NCBI RefSeq assembly: GCF_000284515.1
Contig: NC_017668.1
Coordinates: forward strand, 496,001 to 560,000
Origin: Halobacillus halophilus DSM 2266
Lineage (GTDB): Bacteria > Bacillota > Bacilli > Bacillales > Halobacillaceae
Direction of reading: 5' to 3'
Length of the DNA stretch: 64,000 bases
In this document: positions 25,480-33,054 of the stretch, in pieces
How the letters are laid out: every line of letters starts with the position of its first letter
Numbering within the stretch: position 1 is the first letter of the stretch
Position numbers and translations under genes: made by a program
Notes under the pieces: generated by a model
Seen by the model: only the letters and a program-made list of their open reading frames with translations
What the model was told of the DNA's origin: nothing
Database searches by the model: none

Positions 25480-25880
25480 ACGAAAAAATTAATGTAAAAA
25501 CAGAAGGTCAGTAAAAACTCCCTTTATTTACCACCTCAGGTCATCCAGTAAAAGGAATTTCTTGAGGTGTACATTCTGGTGGTTATATTTATTCTTCACA
25601 GGTATCCAGTGAAGTAACCAAACTAACTATAGGGATGTTAAATAAGTTAAAGGATCAATCCAGCTTAGTCGAAGAATAGACTATTATCTATGCAAGCCAA
25701 TTGAAGTGGAAGTATTCTATGGAAATAATGTGAGAACCGGTAAATCAATATTTTAGAACCAATTTTCATTATCCGGGCTATTTAATAATCTCAATTCACT
25801 AATTTAGCCCTTACGGCTCACCGAACACTGCCCTGCCTTCTGAATATCATATTGATGAACATATTTGCGTTTTCAAAAAA
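25480..25880. other. Intergenic region without recognisable gene
   Basis: About 400 AT-rich bases between the divergent sulfur operon and the nucleotidyltransferase gene. Apart from TACCACC/GGTA-like repeats near 25529 and 25580, nothing supportable was seen in either strand. Confidence 0.5.
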
Positions 25881-25900
25881 TGCACAAAAGGTGGGAAGAT

Positions 25901-26599
25901 CCCTTGAAAAGAGATGCCTTTCACACAGCCCGCGCATTTATTGATTTATATTTTCCGGCTTGCCAGATTGCTGTACTCTCAGGAAGCGTCGTTCGTGGCG
26001 AGGAGACGCATTCATCAGATCTGGATATCGTGATTATTGATCAGGAACCCTTTCGAAAATCGTATTATTATTGCGAATGGCCGATTGAAGCGTTTGTCCA
26101 TAATGAAAATTCCCTGGAAGATGCGTTTTTTATAGAAACTCAGCATGGAGTACCCTTGATGACCCGCATGTGTGCGGAGGGTACGGTCCTCAAAGGGGGC
26201 AAGGAAGCTGAAAAAATTATAGAAGAAGCCCAAGGCAGTTTATTAGAAGGCCCTAGTGCTTTATCTCCGAGTAAACTGGATGAATTGCGGTACGCGATTT
26301 CCGACAAGTTGGATGATCTGGAGGGATCCACCATGCCGGAAGAAGATATTTATTCCGTCAGTGCGCTGATAGAAAGTCTGCACCAGTTTATCCTAAGAAT
26401 CAATCAGAAGTGGGTAGGAGAGGGTAAATGGATGTATCGTTCTCTGAAAAACTATGACGAAGCTTTGGCTGGCCAGTTAACAAAATGCCTTCAATCCTTT
26501 TATACTCGTCAGGAAAAAGGTGAATTAATCAAGTTCGTGGATGAAATTCTGGCTCCTCATGGGGGAAGGCTTTTTCATGATTATTATGCCAGGTTTTAA
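25901..26599 (+). CDS. Nucleotidyltransferase-fold protein
   Basis: 232 residues. LSGSVVRGEETHSSDLDIVI is the GSxxRG...SDLD signature of pol-beta-type (MNT/kanamycin) nucleotidyltransferases, with two acidic metal ligands. A C-terminal helical domain (about 120-230) resembles substrate-binding domains of this superfamily. Aminoglycoside modification is possible but unproven; the substrate is unknown. TTG 25901 is chosen since AAAGGTGGG lies 9 bases upstream; ATG 25880 and TTG 25865 lack a site. Single gene. Confidence 0.75.
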   Translation, partial: PLKRDAFHTARAFIDLYFPACQIAVLSGSVVRGEETHSSDLDIVIIDQEPFRKSYYYCEWPIEAFVHNENSLEDAFFIETQHGVPLMTRMCAEGTVLKGGKEAEKIIEEAQGSLLEGPSALSPSKLDELRYAISDKLDDLEGSTMPEEDIYSVSALIESLHQFILRINQKWVGEGKWMYRSLKNYDEALAGQLTKCLQSFYTRQEKGELIKFVDEILAPHGGRLFHDYYARF

Positions 26600-26739
26600 T
26601 GCAGTACGAGTGGCTGAACTATGTAAAACTTAGACAACTCAACATATTGCGATGTTGCAGATGCTCCAGTAGTTTGAAAGTGGCAGCTAAGAAATTTGTG
26701 CTGGATACTCATGAACTGTTAAAAAGTTAAAAGGATGAT

Positions 26740-26766
26740 AAAACGCAGCAGGCTGGCTGCGTTTTT
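26740..26766 (+). terminator. Terminator downstream of the nucleotidyltransferase gene
   Basis: Stem AAAACGCAGC / GCTGCGTTTT with a short loop and TTTT tail, 140 bases after the stop codon. The intervening 140 bases hold no supportable gene. Confidence 0.75.
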
Positions 26767-26904
26767 AATTTTGACAAAAACGTGCATAGCAGGCTCTTTT
26801 CAATTTTTAAATTGTGCGGTACGATACTCTATAATCTTTAGCGTTGTGATAGAATGACACTGCAACGAGTGAAAGTAATAAAGTGATGTGGAAGGAGTGG
26901 TTGT

Positions 26905-27696
26905 ATGAGCACTGGAATGGGCTCTGGACTATGGAAAGACTGGAGGCTTCATGTTCTTGTATTAATAACCGTCTTAGTAACGGAAGCAATCGGCACGTAC
27001 AGTTTTACCATTGGCCCGGGTGTGGTTCTGCTGCTGCCGATGCTGTATGCGTTAATTATTGGTCTGATCTTGTATTTTACTCCTATTGTGAAGGAAAAGC
27101 AGTCTAAGAACGCTGAGCCGATTATCGTTCTCGGTGTAGCCCTTCTTTTGGCTAAGATTGGCGTTATCATTGGTCCGTCTCTGCCTCAGCTGATTGAAGC
27201 AGGCCCAGCTTTATTACTGCAGGAGTTAGGGAACCTGGGTACGATTCTTCTCGCTTTACCTGTAGCCGTATGGCTTGGATTAAAACGTGAGTCGATTGGA
27301 ATGACGCACTCTGTAGCCAGGGAACCCAACGTAGGACTGATTATGGACAAGTACGGCATCAGTTCAGCTGAAGGTCAGGGTGTTATGGCGGTTTATATCT
27401 TTGGGACGGTTTTTGGAGCGGTATTTATGGGGCTGATTTCTGGCTTTCTGGCTACAGTGACCCCGCTTCATCCTCTTTCTTTTGCAATGGCCTCCGGAAT
27501 CGGTAGCGGCAGTATGATGGCAGCAGCAAGCGGGTCGCTTATTGAAGCGTTTCCTGATTTAGAAAACCAGATAGTAGCATTTGCGGGAGCAAGTAATCTA
27601 TTATCTCTTTCAACAGGCCTTTACATTAGTATTTTTATAGGGCTGCCCCTGACAGAAAAGCTGTATGGCGTCATGACTAGAAAACAGAAAGGGTAA
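26905..27696 (+). CDS. DUF3100 family membrane protein
   Basis: A 263-residue protein with about eight membrane helices. Conserved-looking patches are TIGPGVVLLLPMLYALIIG, VAREPNVGLIMDKYGISS and FAMASGIGSGSMMAAASGSL. These match the DUF3100 family, which has no proven function but looks like half of a carrier. AAGGAGTGG precedes the ATG. It is followed 15 bases later by a small membrane protein and then by an M20 amidohydrolase. The three probably form one unit for uptake and hydrolysis of an amide-type compound (inference). Confidence 0.78.
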   Translation: MSTGMGSGLWKDWRLHVLVLITVLVTEAIGTYSFTIGPGVVLLLPMLYALIIGLILYFTPIVKEKQSKNAEPIIVLGVALLLAKIGVIIGPSLPQLIEAGPALLLQELGNLGTILLALPVAVWLGLKRESIGMTHSVAREPNVGLIMDKYGISSAEGQGVMAVYIFGTVFGAVFMGLISGFLATVTPLHPLSFAMASGIGSGSMMAAASGSLIEAFPDLENQIVAFAGASNLLSLSTGLYISIFIGLPLTEKLYGVMTRKQKG

Positions 27697-27711
27697 AGGA
27701 GGAAGCTTGCC

Positions 27712-28164
27712 ATGTTAAAAAATATTCAGGAATGGTCTTTATTATTAGTTATTTTTGGCGTAACATCCTTGCTTGGCAACTGGCTCGGATATGACATTAT
27801 GCCTCTGGCTGCAGCCCCGGGCATGCTTGTTCTGGTGCTTGTCTGTCTGGCAGGATTTATCCTGCACAGGCTTATCCCTATTGAATTCCCTAGTGTCGCC
27901 TACATAGCGATTATCGGTGTGCTCATTTCCATGCCGTGGATGCCTGGCTCGGATTATATTGTCGCCTGGACGAATGAAGTTGAACTGCTGGCTCTTACCA
28001 CACCTATACTTGCCTACGCGGGAATCGCGATCGGCCGTTCATGGACCGATTTTGTACGACTGGGCTGGAGAACTATCGTAGTTGCCAGCCTTGTACTGCT
28101 TGGTACTTTTCTTGGATCTGCGATGATTTCTGAGTTGATTTTAAGTCTTCAAGGTATTATTTAA
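27712..28164 (+). CDS. Small membrane protein, predicted partner of DUF3100 protein
   Basis: 150 residues with four or five hydrophobic helices (LLLVIFGVTSLLGNWLGYDI, PGMLVLVLVCLAGFILHRLI, YIAIIGVLISMPW, LTTPILAYAGIAIG, a C-terminal helix). No named domain is recognised. AAAGGAGG is 12 bases before the ATG, and the gap to the DUF3100 gene is only 15 bases. The pair resembles split carriers in which two short membrane proteins form one transporter. This is suggestive only. Confidence 0.7.
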   Translation: MLKNIQEWSLLLVIFGVTSLLGNWLGYDIMPLAAAPGMLVLVLVCLAGFILHRLIPIEFPSVAYIAIIGVLISMPWMPGSDYIVAWTNEVELLALTTPILAYAGIAIGRSWTDFVRLGWRTIVVASLVLLGTFLGSAMISELILSLQGII

Positions 28165-28299
28165 GAGGGAATAGTTGACTATCTTGGAGTACTGCACGGT
28201 TCTAGTTCCGAAAATTCGCGTATTAGAGAATAAAGATAGAGTTGTCACGGTATTAAAGAAGGAAAGTTATATAAAAATACAGGGAAAGCGAGTGATCGT

Positions 28300-29592
28300 G
28301 TGAGTTCGGAATGGGATTTACATCGAGAATTAATCAAGGATTACGATAATCGTTATGATTATAATGGCGTAAGCGGAGACCGCCTGGCCAGGCGCCTGCA
28401 TCTTCTGTCTGAGATTGGATTAACAGAAGATAAAGGAAGCATGCGCATTGGCTTTTCTCAAGAAGAGAAGCAGGCTAAAGAGCTGGCCATCGAGTGGATG
28501 AAGGAAGCGGGGCTTGCGATATCTAAGGATGGAGCTGGAAATATATTCGGTCGTTTAGAAGGTAAAGATCCTGAGAAACCCGCCGTTTTAAGTGGTTCAC
28601 ACCTGGATAGTGTACCTAACGGTGGCCACTTTGACGGACCTCTCGGAGTTCTTTCAGCTCTTGAAGTAGTTGAGGCGTGGAGAGCAAGTGGTTATCAGCC
28701 TGATGTGCCGTACGAAGTGGTTATCTTTTCCGATGAAGAAGGAGCCCGCTTCAACAGTGGTCTTACAGGGAGTCGTGCTATGACAGGAACGGCGGATATT
28801 GAGCTGCAAGGAGAACTTACTGATCAGGATGGAAAAAGCTTTGAGGAAGTCATGAATGGAATTGGGCTTTCTACTGAAACCTTTGCCGGTGCTGTTCGAA
28901 ATTTAGAAGAAATCGAGACGTTTGTGGAAGTCCATATTGAACAAGGAAAGAGACTTGAGCAGAATAACCTGCCAGTTGGTATTGTCGAAGGAATTGCTGG
29001 ACCGAGCTGGCTGGAATTTGATTTCATTGGAGAAGCTGGTCACGCCGGCAATACGCCTATGACGGAGCGTCAGGATGCGCTGGTGGCGGCTGGAGAATTC
29101 ATTCGAAATATTTATGATCTTCCAAGGGAATATAGTGATTCTGCTGTAGCAACGGTAGGTAAGCTGAATGTATATCCGAATGGAATTAACGTTATTCCTG
29201 GAAAAGTTGCTTTGAATGTCGATGTTCGTGATATCTTCGAAGAAACTAGGAACCAATTGATTGAACGGATTGAGAAAGAAGCGGCACGGATTTCAAAAGA
29301 GCTTGAGGTGGAATACCGCTTTCGTCAGACCTTGAAAGTAGATCCTGTACCGATTCCTGATCACTTAAAGGAAAAGCTGGGTCAGGCTTTAGAGCAGCAC
29401 GGTATTGAGCCAATGGAGCTGCCAAGCGGAGCCGGACACGACGCTTTGATTATCGGCCATTATTTGCCTGTCGCTATGCTGTTTGTTAAGAGTAAAGACG
29501 GTGTCAGCCATACTCCGGATGAATGGTCTTCGCTGAATGATTGTGTCCAGGGAGTACATGTATTGAAATCGTATATCGAATCATTTTCTTAA
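28300..29592 (+). CDS. M20-family Zn-dependent amidohydrolase (N-carbamoyl-amino acid/allantoate hydrolase type)
   Basis: 430 residues. The binuclear metal site is visible: GSHLDSVPNGGHFDGPLGVL (His, Asp), FSDEEGARF (Glu pair) and VEVHIEQG (His). The lid/dimerisation domain contains FDFIGEAGHAGNTPM, and GAGHDALIIG supplies the last ligand region. Members hydrolyse N-carbamoyl-L-amino acids, allantoate, ureidoglycine or related amides. The GTG start follows AAAGCGAGTG. It lies 135 bases behind the membrane pair and is closed by its own terminator. Confidence 0.85.
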   Translation: MSSEWDLHRELIKDYDNRYDYNGVSGDRLARRLHLLSEIGLTEDKGSMRIGFSQEEKQAKELAIEWMKEAGLAISKDGAGNIFGRLEGKDPEKPAVLSGSHLDSVPNGGHFDGPLGVLSALEVVEAWRASGYQPDVPYEVVIFSDEEGARFNSGLTGSRAMTGTADIELQGELTDQDGKSFEEVMNGIGLSTETFAGAVRNLEEIETFVEVHIEQGKRLEQNNLPVGIVEGIAGPSWLEFDFIGEAGHAGNTPMTERQDALVAAGEFIRNIYDLPREYSDSAVATVGKLNVYPNGINVIPGKVALNVDVRDIFEETRNQLIERIEKEAARISKELEVEYRFRQTLKVDPVPIPDHLKEKLGQALEQHGIEPMELPSGAGHDALIIGHYLPVAMLFVKSKDGVSHTPDEWSSLNDCVQGVHVLKSYIESFS

Positions 29593-29605
29593 TCATGTAA
29601 ACTAT

Positions 29606-29640
29606 GGGAGTTCCCTTATTGGGGACTTCTTTTTTTATTT
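29606..29640 (+). terminator. Terminator after the M20 hydrolase, invaded by element B
   Basis: Stem GGGAGTTCCC / GGGGACTTC followed by TTTTTTTATTT. The last eight bases (TTTTATTT) are duplicated on the far side of element B, so the element inserted in the terminator's T tail. Confidence 0.8.
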
Positions 29641-30256
29641 GGCTCTGTTAAACTTCCGTGTTGATTTTAAGGTAAAGCTCCCTTTTGTTAAAGACTCAGT
29701 TTCGAGATAAATGGGGCCGTTACGTTAGATGGATAAGGGTTGGTGGGGAAATAACTCGCTTTCCTGTGGGGGAACTGGTGAGCCTCCTCAGTCGTTTCAC
29801 TCCCTGCGGGATCTCACCTAGTCCCTTCTCCCATGGGAGTCTCGCCATTTCCCCACCAACCCCGCTATAATGTTGCGAACGGACCCTTCCAGAAGATGAA
29901 AGTTCTTCTCCTTAATCTGCATTAAACGCTTTTATAACAGGCTATTGTGCATCGTTATACCCTTAAAAATAGGTACAGAACCACCTGGTCTAATTCCTTA
30001 CGAGTTAAAGTGGTTTCGAGCTTCTGATTTGGCCAGGTCCGGAGGGGGATGATGAAGACTCCTGCGGGATAAACATGATCGGTGAGACCCCGGAAGTCGA
30101 AGACTGAGGAGGCTCAGCACATGCCCGCGGAAAGCGAATCATCCCCCGCAGGACCTTTCTTCTCATAAAAATATCTCGAAACTGAGTCTTCCACAATCCG
30201 GCCCTATTGCGTAATGAGGCTCTTATGAAAAATCAACATTAAACTTTAACAGAGCC
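29641..30256 (+). repeat. Composite inverted repeat element, copy B (best-preserved, with target duplication)
   Basis: 616 bp. Outer ends GGCTCTGTTAAA at both termini form imperfect terminal repeats of about 28 bp (continuing to TGTTGATTTT). TTTTATTT flanks both sides exactly (29633-29640 and 30257-30264), an 8-bp target duplication that fixes the borders. The inner core 29691-30190 is bounded by a perfect 19-bp inverted repeat. Module 1 is closed by GGTTGGTGGGGAAAT (29739) and its complement (29847); module 2 by GGTCC...GGGGGATGAT and ATCATCCCCC...GGACC (30036-30155). No transposase; non-autonomous. Confidence 0.85.
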
Positions 30257-30391
30257 TTTTATTTTAATAGTTTAGTAAACTTAAATACTATCTTAGAGTT
30301 CTTATAAGCAGATAGTTTCACTATAGATCCAAATAAAGAGGGTGAAATTTCCAATTGATAGGTTGGGATTCCCGCGTTATCGTCAGAATTT

Positions 30392-30400
30392 TGATATAAT
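30392..30400 (+). promoter_or_regulatory. Extended -10 promoter for pbpC
   Basis: TGATATAAT, an extended -10, lies 55 bases before the pbpC start. No clear -35 is needed or seen. It lies downstream of element B, so the element does not obviously supply this promoter. Confidence 0.5.
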
Positions 30401-30454
30401 ATCTACTATTAAGATGGAATTTGTCCTATTTTGTCTAGAAGGAGGCAGTTATCA

Positions 30455-32476
30455 ATGAAGTGGCTAAAGGTTATTATTCTTTCTCTTGCTTTCATAGGTC
30501 TTGCAGGCTGTTCTGAAAACCCGAGTCCGGAAGAAACGTTCAAGGGCTATATGGCAGCGTGGGAAGATCAAGATTATGAAACAATGTATGGACTGCTGGG
30601 AGAGGATTCTAAAGAGAAGATAAGCGAAGCAGAGTTTACAGAGAGGTACAAGAACATTTACAAAGATATTAATGTAAGTGACTTAGAAGTTACATATAGT
30701 CTTCCTGAAGAAGAACAGGAATATGACCAGGAGGAAACTCAAACGTTTGCCTATAAGGCAAGCATGGATTCCATGGCCGGAACGATTAATTTTTCGCATG
30801 AAGCTGAACTTGTATTTGAAGAAGATGATGATAATGTGCCGTGGGCGTTAAAATGGAACCCTTCCATGATCTTTGCAGGAATGGAAGAGGGCGATACCAT
30901 TTATCCAGAAACCCTATCTCCTGAGCGTGGAGAGATCTTCGGCAAGGATAGAGAAGGACTTGCCGTAAATGGTACCATTCAGGAAGTTGGACTGGTACTG
31001 TCTAGAATGGAAGGCGAGGAAGAGGAAGCGAAACAAGGTTTGTCAGAGATCTTGAACATCTCTGTGGAAAGCATCGAACAAAAGCTAAGCCAGTCCTGGG
31101 TAAAGGCTGACTCTTATGTACCTATAGGGTCGGTGGCCAATGATGATGAAGAAAGTATTGCTGCCATTAAAGAATTAGCAGGGACCCAATTTAATGAGAT
31201 TGACAATGCACGTGTTTATCCACTGGGCAAAGCCGCCGCTCATCTGACCGGTTATGTGGACGATATTACAGCGGAACAACTGAAGGAGCGGGAAGGTGAA
31301 GGCTATACTTCCAATGATCAGGTTGGACAGACTGGTCTTGAGAGAGTGATGGAGCAACAATTGAGAGGCACACCGGGTGGAAAAGTTTCGATCTTAGATG
31401 AAAATAATGATGTGAAAGAGGTACTGGCCGAGAAGCCTGCTTCAGATGGAGAGGATATTACCCTTACGATCCAAACTGATGTACAGAAATCGGTGTATGA
31501 CCAATTAAAAGGAGACTCCGGTTCTGCTACCGCGATCAATCCTTCTACTGGAGAGGTAAGTGCTCTTGTGAGTGCTCCGTCCTATGACCCAAATCAATTT
31601 GTCTTAGGGATGAGTCAGGAGCGTAGAAACGAGTTGACGGAACACCCGGATCGTCCGCTTGTGAATAAATTTACTAAAACCTATTCTCCCGGATCGACGT
31701 TCAAACCGATTACGGCATCGATCGGTCTGGAATCAGGAACAATCAATCCAGTTACAGAGATGTCAATCCCTGAGCGAACTTACAGTGAAGAAGGCTGGGG
31801 CGGGTATTCAGTGACACGTGTTCCAGGAGCCAACGAAGAGAAGCAGGTGAATTTGCGTGATGCGCTTATACGATCAGATAATATTTATTTTGCGCGTTCT
31901 ATTTTAGATATTGGTGGAGAAACCTTTTTAGAGCAGTCGAAGGATTTTGGTTTTGGAGAAGACATCCCGCTATCCTATCCAATAAGCTCTTCACAGATTC
32001 TGAATGGAGATTCGTTTGGGAACAACGAACCGCTGCTTGCCGATACAGGCTATGGCCAGGGGGAAGTTCAGATGAGTACTTTACACTTGGCTATGACTTA
32101 CACCCCTTTTATTAATGAAGGTACGATGCTAAAACCTGTCTTAATGAAGAATGAAGAGAATGGGCAGGCATGGCATGAAAGTATCATGAGTCCGGAAAAG
32201 GCGTCTACCGTACGCGAATCACTGCAAGCGGTAGTGGAAAATGAAAATGGTACAGGGTACGAGCCGCAGGTGGAAGGGCTTGAACTCGCAGGAAAAACCG
32301 GAACGGCCGAGTTAAAACAATCTCTTGATCAAGAAAATGCGCAGGAGAACGGATGGTTTATTGCGTGGGATACCGAGAATCCTGATTTGATGGTTTCTAT
32401 GATGATCGAGGATGTCGAGGGTGGCAGCCACTACGTCGTTCCAAAAGTGAAAAATGTATTTAAGGAAATTCGCTGA
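30455..32476 (+). CDS. pbpC: Class B penicillin-binding protein, PBP3/MecA-like lipoprotein
   Basis: 673 residues. It begins with a lipoprotein signal (LAFIGLAGC). An NTF2-like MecA_N domain (PSPEETFKGYMAAWEDQDYE on) is followed by a PBP dimerisation domain and a transpeptidase domain. Catalytic motifs: SPGSTFKP (Ser414), SDN (474-476) and KTGTAE (K614). It crosslinks peptidoglycan outside the membrane; B. subtilis PbpC (PBP3, 668 residues) has the same layout, and the family includes low-affinity beta-lactam-resistant PBPs. AGAAGGAGG precedes ATG 30455. Monocistronic. Confidence 0.9.
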   Translation: MKWLKVIILSLAFIGLAGCSENPSPEETFKGYMAAWEDQDYETMYGLLGEDSKEKISEAEFTERYKNIYKDINVSDLEVTYSLPEEEQEYDQEETQTFAYKASMDSMAGTINFSHEAELVFEEDDDNVPWALKWNPSMIFAGMEEGDTIYPETLSPERGEIFGKDREGLAVNGTIQEVGLVLSRMEGEEEEAKQGLSEILNISVESIEQKLSQSWVKADSYVPIGSVANDDEESIAAIKELAGTQFNEIDNARVYPLGKAAAHLTGYVDDITAEQLKEREGEGYTSNDQVGQTGLERVMEQQLRGTPGGKVSILDENNDVKEVLAEKPASDGEDITLTIQTDVQKSVYDQLKGDSGSATAINPSTGEVSALVSAPSYDPNQFVLGMSQERRNELTEHPDRPLVNKFTKTYSPGSTFKPITASIGLESGTINPVTEMSIPERTYSEEGWGGYSVTRVPGANEEKQVNLRDALIRSDNIYFARSILDIGGETFLEQSKDFGFGEDIPLSYPISSSQILNGDSFGNNEPLLADTGYGQGEVQMSTLHLAMTYTPFINEGTMLKPVLMKNEENGQAWHESIMSPEKASTVRESLQAVVENENGTGYEPQVEGLELAGKTGTAELKQSLDQENAQENGWFIAWDTENPDLMVSMMIEDVEGGSHYVVPKVKNVFKEIR

Positions 32477-32495
32477 TTTCGGCTGTTTCTTACCT

Positions 32496-32537
32496 AAGAT
32501 TCCCTCAGTTTTCAATGTTGAGGGAATCTTTTTTTAT
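32496..32537. terminator. Bidirectional terminator after pbpC
   Basis: AAGATTCCCTCA pairs with TGAGGGAATCTT, followed by a T run. Probably shared with the converging minus-strand gene at 32556. Confidence 0.85.
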
Positions 32538-32555
32538 TATTAAGCTGGTCAACAA

Positions 32556-32819
32556 TTAGTCATCGCCGCCACCAGAATCCCCGCCAATGTCAAATTCACC
32601 ATCCATGTCGAATGAGTCTCCTCCAGATGAGTAGTATTTAGCATCCGGTTTCCCCAGCACCTGGTTTTTTCTTTGCTCATATGTACGTATGAATCGTAAG
32701 ACAGAGAAACCGATCCCTCCAAATAGAGTAGTCATAATCAGGAAGTCAATTTGAACAAATAAAGTGATGCTGAGAGAAATTATGGCTGCGATTAATAAGA
32801 GGATTTCTAAATCATAGAT
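32556..32819 (-). CDS. Small two-helix membrane protein with acidic Gly-rich tail, no standard start codon
   Basis: The minus-strand frame reads YDLEILLLIAAIISLSITLF, a second helix, RFIRTYEQRKNQ, then an acidic tail (GDSFDMDGEFDIGGDSGGGDD) and TAA at 32556-32558. The frame has no usable ATG/GTG/TTG before the first helix: AAAGGAAG is followed by ATC (32819) in frame and by an out-of-frame ATG (32815) that one added base would restore (giving MDLEILLL). It is either an AUC start, a fresh one-base deletion, or a sequence error. No function is known. Confidence 0.45.
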   Translation of the reverse strand: MYDLEILLLIAAIISLSITLFVQIDFLIMTTLFGGIGFSVLRFIRTYEQRKNQVLGKPDAKYYSSGGDSFDMDGEFDIGGDSGGGDD

Positions 32820-33054
32820 TCCACTCTTCCTTTCAGATTGATCTGCTATCCAATATACGAATAGTAAATGAATTTGTTTCAGAATCTATAAGTTATTTAA
32901 CGGGGAATTATCAAATAAATTACGTTCATTTGCTAAAGGGAAGAGAAAAATGTGGTAAATTTATAGTATAGAAAGAAAAAGGCACGACAGGTCTTTTTAC
33001 CTTTTTTATGAAATGATAAGGCCTTGAAGTGTACTTCATAATGGAGGGCTGGAT

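Noticed and set aside
26599-26740. Possible decayed LysR-type HTH (a frame reading LRQLNILR ... SLKVAAKKFVLDTHELLKS)
   Set aside because: Only a short, frame-mixed resemblance that does not continue into the rest of a LysR HTH; too weak to annotate.
29685-29870. Plus-strand 61-codon ORF in repeat copy B
   Set aside because: Lies entirely in the inner repeat and module 1, has no upstream ribosome binding site and is not intact in sister copies.
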